Source of the DNA: JADJLQ01 sp031417835 | Lineage (GTDB): Bacteria; Bacteroidota; Bacteroidia; Chitinophagales; Saprospiraceae | DNA length: 64,000 nt | Reading direction: 5' to 3' | NCBI GenBank assembly: GCA_031417835.1 | Contig: JANOWJ010000138.1 | Coordinates: 62,001-126,000 of the forward strand | Part shown: positions 62,666 through 64,000 of the stretch, piece by piece | Position numbering within the stretch: position 1 is the first letter of the stretch | How the letters are laid out: the number at the start of each line of letters is the position of its first letter | Program-made: the position numbers and the translations under genes | Notes under the pieces: generated by a model | What the model was told of the DNA's origin: nothing | Databases searched by the model: none | Seen by the model: the letters and a program-made list of their open reading frames with translations, nothing else

Positions 62666-63907
62666 TTATAAGTTTTTAATACTCTTGCTTTCACTTTCGA
62701 AAATGAAATCAAAAATTCTTTGCGCAACTGCTTTTGCTAAAAGCGGCGGAACTGCATTTCCAATTTGGTTGTATTGTGAAAGAAAATTTTCATCTTCCCT
62801 TCCTAATTGCTTTAAGAGCTTGGAAGAAATTTGTGTCCGCTTTCCTTTAAAAATATAATTGTCTGGAAATGATTGCAATCGAGCTGCTTCTCTTGAAGTA
62901 ATATTTCTTGGTTGTTTCGGGTGAATAAAGTTTGAATAGAATGAAGCAGGAATTGTATATGAAATCATTTCAGGTTTTAAGTGTCGGTAGTTTGAATTAT
63001 ACTCGCAGTCGGAAATTTCTCCATTTCCGTTTCTCCTTCTCACTCGCAATTCCTCAGGGATTTCTTCTAAGGTGAATCCGTTTAAAATTTGTTCGTAGCG
63101 TTCAACAATTCTTTTGGTGTGAACCATTGTTACATGATTGAAGAGTTTCACAGCATTGCCTCTAATTAACTTTTGAAATTCACTTCTCGGCTTAGTTTTA
63201 AAATCTGTTTCTTCGTCACCTTCACCAGCTTTCAATTTTGGTAAATCACCAATTGCTTTCTGAACATTCACAGCTTGCTTCAAGGTCCTCGCTTTTCCAT
63301 TAAGCATTTTCCTTTCACTTGGTAGGTAGTGAGTAATTGGTGGTTCAGAAATTTCGATCCCAAGCTTGTTTCCAACAATAAATATTCTCTCTCTGTTTTG
63401 CGGCACCCCATAGTTTGCAGCATTAAGTTCCCAAACATTTACAGTATAGCCAATACCTTTAAAGGCTGATTTAATGATCTCAATTACCTTTTCGCCATTA
63501 TGATTTTTACCAGTCAAAAGTCCTTTCACATTTTCCATAACGAATACCTTTGGTTGCAATACACGAACCCATTGAACAAAATTTTTAAATAAAGAATTTC
63601 GTGGGTCCTTTGGGTCTTTTGCGGGTCCTGCATAACTAAATCCTTGACACGGCGGTCCTCCAATTATTACATCCGGTTTGGCAGGACAAACCCCAAGAAT
63701 TTGTTTGTCAGTTTTGAAATGGCGAATATCATCTTGAATTATTTTTTGCTTTTCGTGATTGTTCGCTTTAAGGGTATCAACAGCCCATTTATCCACTTCA
63801 AGGGAACAAATTACTTTAAAATTGCCAGCTAAATTAAATCCAAGTCCAAAACCTCCTGCACCGGCAAACAAATCAAGAACTTTTATTTTTCGTTTTGTAT
63901 TATTCAT
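62666..63907 (-). CDS. DNA (cytosine-5)-methyltransferase
   Basis: A 413-residue C5 methyltransferase. Motif I is DLFAGAGGFGLGFN, motif IV GGPPCQGFSYAG with the catalytic cysteine, motif VI MENVKGLL, motif VIII QNRERIFIVG, motifs IX-X REAARLQSFPDNY and QIGNAVPPLLAKA. The variable region between about 200 and 320 sets the target sequence, which cannot be predicted. Its start overlaps the stop of an upstream gene (ATGA), pointing to an operon, possibly a restriction-modification system whose other gene is outside the window. Confidence 0.93.
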   Translation of the reverse strand: MNNTKRKIKVLDLFAGAGGFGLGFNLAGNFKVICSLEVDKWAVDTLKANNHEKQKIIQDDIRHFKTDKQILGVCPAKPDVIIGGPPCQGFSYAGPAKDPKDPRNSLFKNFVQWVRVLQPKVFVMENVKGLLTGKNHNGEKVIEIIKSAFKGIGYTVNVWELNAANYGVPQNRERIFIVGNKLGIEISEPPITHYLPSERKMLNGKARTLKQAVNVQKAIGDLPKLKAGEGDEETDFKTKPRSEFQKLIRGNAVKLFNHVTMVHTKRIVERYEQILNGFTLEEIPEELRVRRRNGNGEISDCEYNSNYRHLKPEMISYTIPASFYSNFIHPKQPRNITSREAARLQSFPDNYIFKGKRTQISSKLLKQLGREDENFLSQYNQIGNAVPPLLAKAVAQRIFDFIFESESKSIKNL

Positions 63908-64000
63908 AGATTTGACTCCGTATAGTTAGGAAAGTAACGGTAAATTTTTGCGTATTTGTGTATTGCATCATCACTAATAACTCCCCTTAATTCTTCAAGT
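63904..64000 (-). CDS. C-terminal end of an unidentified protein upstream of the methyltransferase
   Basis: The reverse strand has 31 codons (starting LEELRGVISDDAIHKYAKIY, ending YFPNYTESNL) before a TGA that overlaps the methyltransferase ATG in ATGA. The window cuts its start. Translational coupling suggests a partner gene of a restriction-modification system, but the short tail carries no recognisable motif. Confidence 0.55.
   Translation of the reverse strand, partial: LEELRGVISDDAIHKYAKIYRYFPNYTESNL

Overview
The window looks like a chromosome segment of a carbohydrate-degrading member of the Bacteroidota, most likely Saprospiria-like. The evidence is a SusC/SusD pair, two secreted proteins with type IX secretion (T9SS) sorting tails, several promoters of the Bacteroidota type (-33 TTTG, -7 TAnnTTTG), a mevalonate-pathway gene (mvaD), many Gfo/Idh/MocA and xylose-isomerase-like proteins with signal peptides, and AT-rich intergenic DNA. 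The lineage below phylum is inference. No rRNA, tRNA, CRISPR array, transposase or prophage was recognised.

Layout. 1-7.8 kb: 5' part of a LacI-type regulator divergent from susC/susD, a strong terminator, then a DHDPS-family lyase and an aldehyde dehydrogenase that together suggest a route to 2-oxoglutarate via its semialdehyde. 7.9-16.7 kb: a truncated ATPase remnant and housekeeping genes (ftsK, tadA, a DPP-IV peptidase, a glycosyltransferase, a thioesterase). 16.7-22.2 kb: a minus-strand oxidation cluster with an MBL hydrolase, a gluconate-2-dehydrogenase subunit 3-like protein, a HicB-like protein and two tandem GMC flavoproteins carrying a cysteine cluster. 22.3-30.7 kb: a DUF4143 ATPase behind a 38-bp tandem repeat, two tandem CotH/T9SS proteins, and Gfo/Idh/MocA and TIM-barrel sugar enzymes. 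30.7-40.6 kb: a gluconokinase/6-phosphogluconate dehydrogenase fusion, mvaD, a CPBP protease, a sterol-desaturase-like hydroxylase, an SPFH protein with a tiny ribbon-helix-helix gene, an ICMT-like methyltransferase, a vanadium haloperoxidase-like lipoprotein, a TIM-barrel protein and a DinB protein. 40.7-44.3 kb: molybdenum cofactor genes moaCB (fused), moaE, moaD and moeA with a TauE-type transporter; moaA lies separately at 54.8 kb. 44.5-62.3 kb: glycan degradation and periplasmic oxidation (GH106, an oligogalacturonate-lyase remnant, a Gfo/Idh protein, a sulfatase, a PQQ dehydrogenase-cytochrome, a metallophosphoesterase, the beta-helix/diheme-cytochrome pair, GH95). 62.3-64 kb: a shortened HicB antitoxin and a C5 DNA methyltransferase overlapping an unidentified upstream gene.

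Themes. Rhamnosidase, fucosidase, sulfatase and the lyase remnant suggest complex pectin or sulfated fucan/rhamnan as food. Several toxin-antitoxin-like loci are decayed or incomplete: HigA with only 26 codons of HigB, a HicB lacking its C-terminus, a solitary HicB-like protein, and a frameshifted DUF6934-like gene. There are also gene remnants: a second sulfatase C-terminus, an oligogalacturonate lyase tail and the C-terminal half of a DUF234-type ATPase. The most unusual items are the GntK-Gnd fusion, the 38-bp repeat array, the cysteine-cluster GMC pair with no cytochrome partner, and the PQQ dehydrogenase lacking the family's vicinal cysteine pair.
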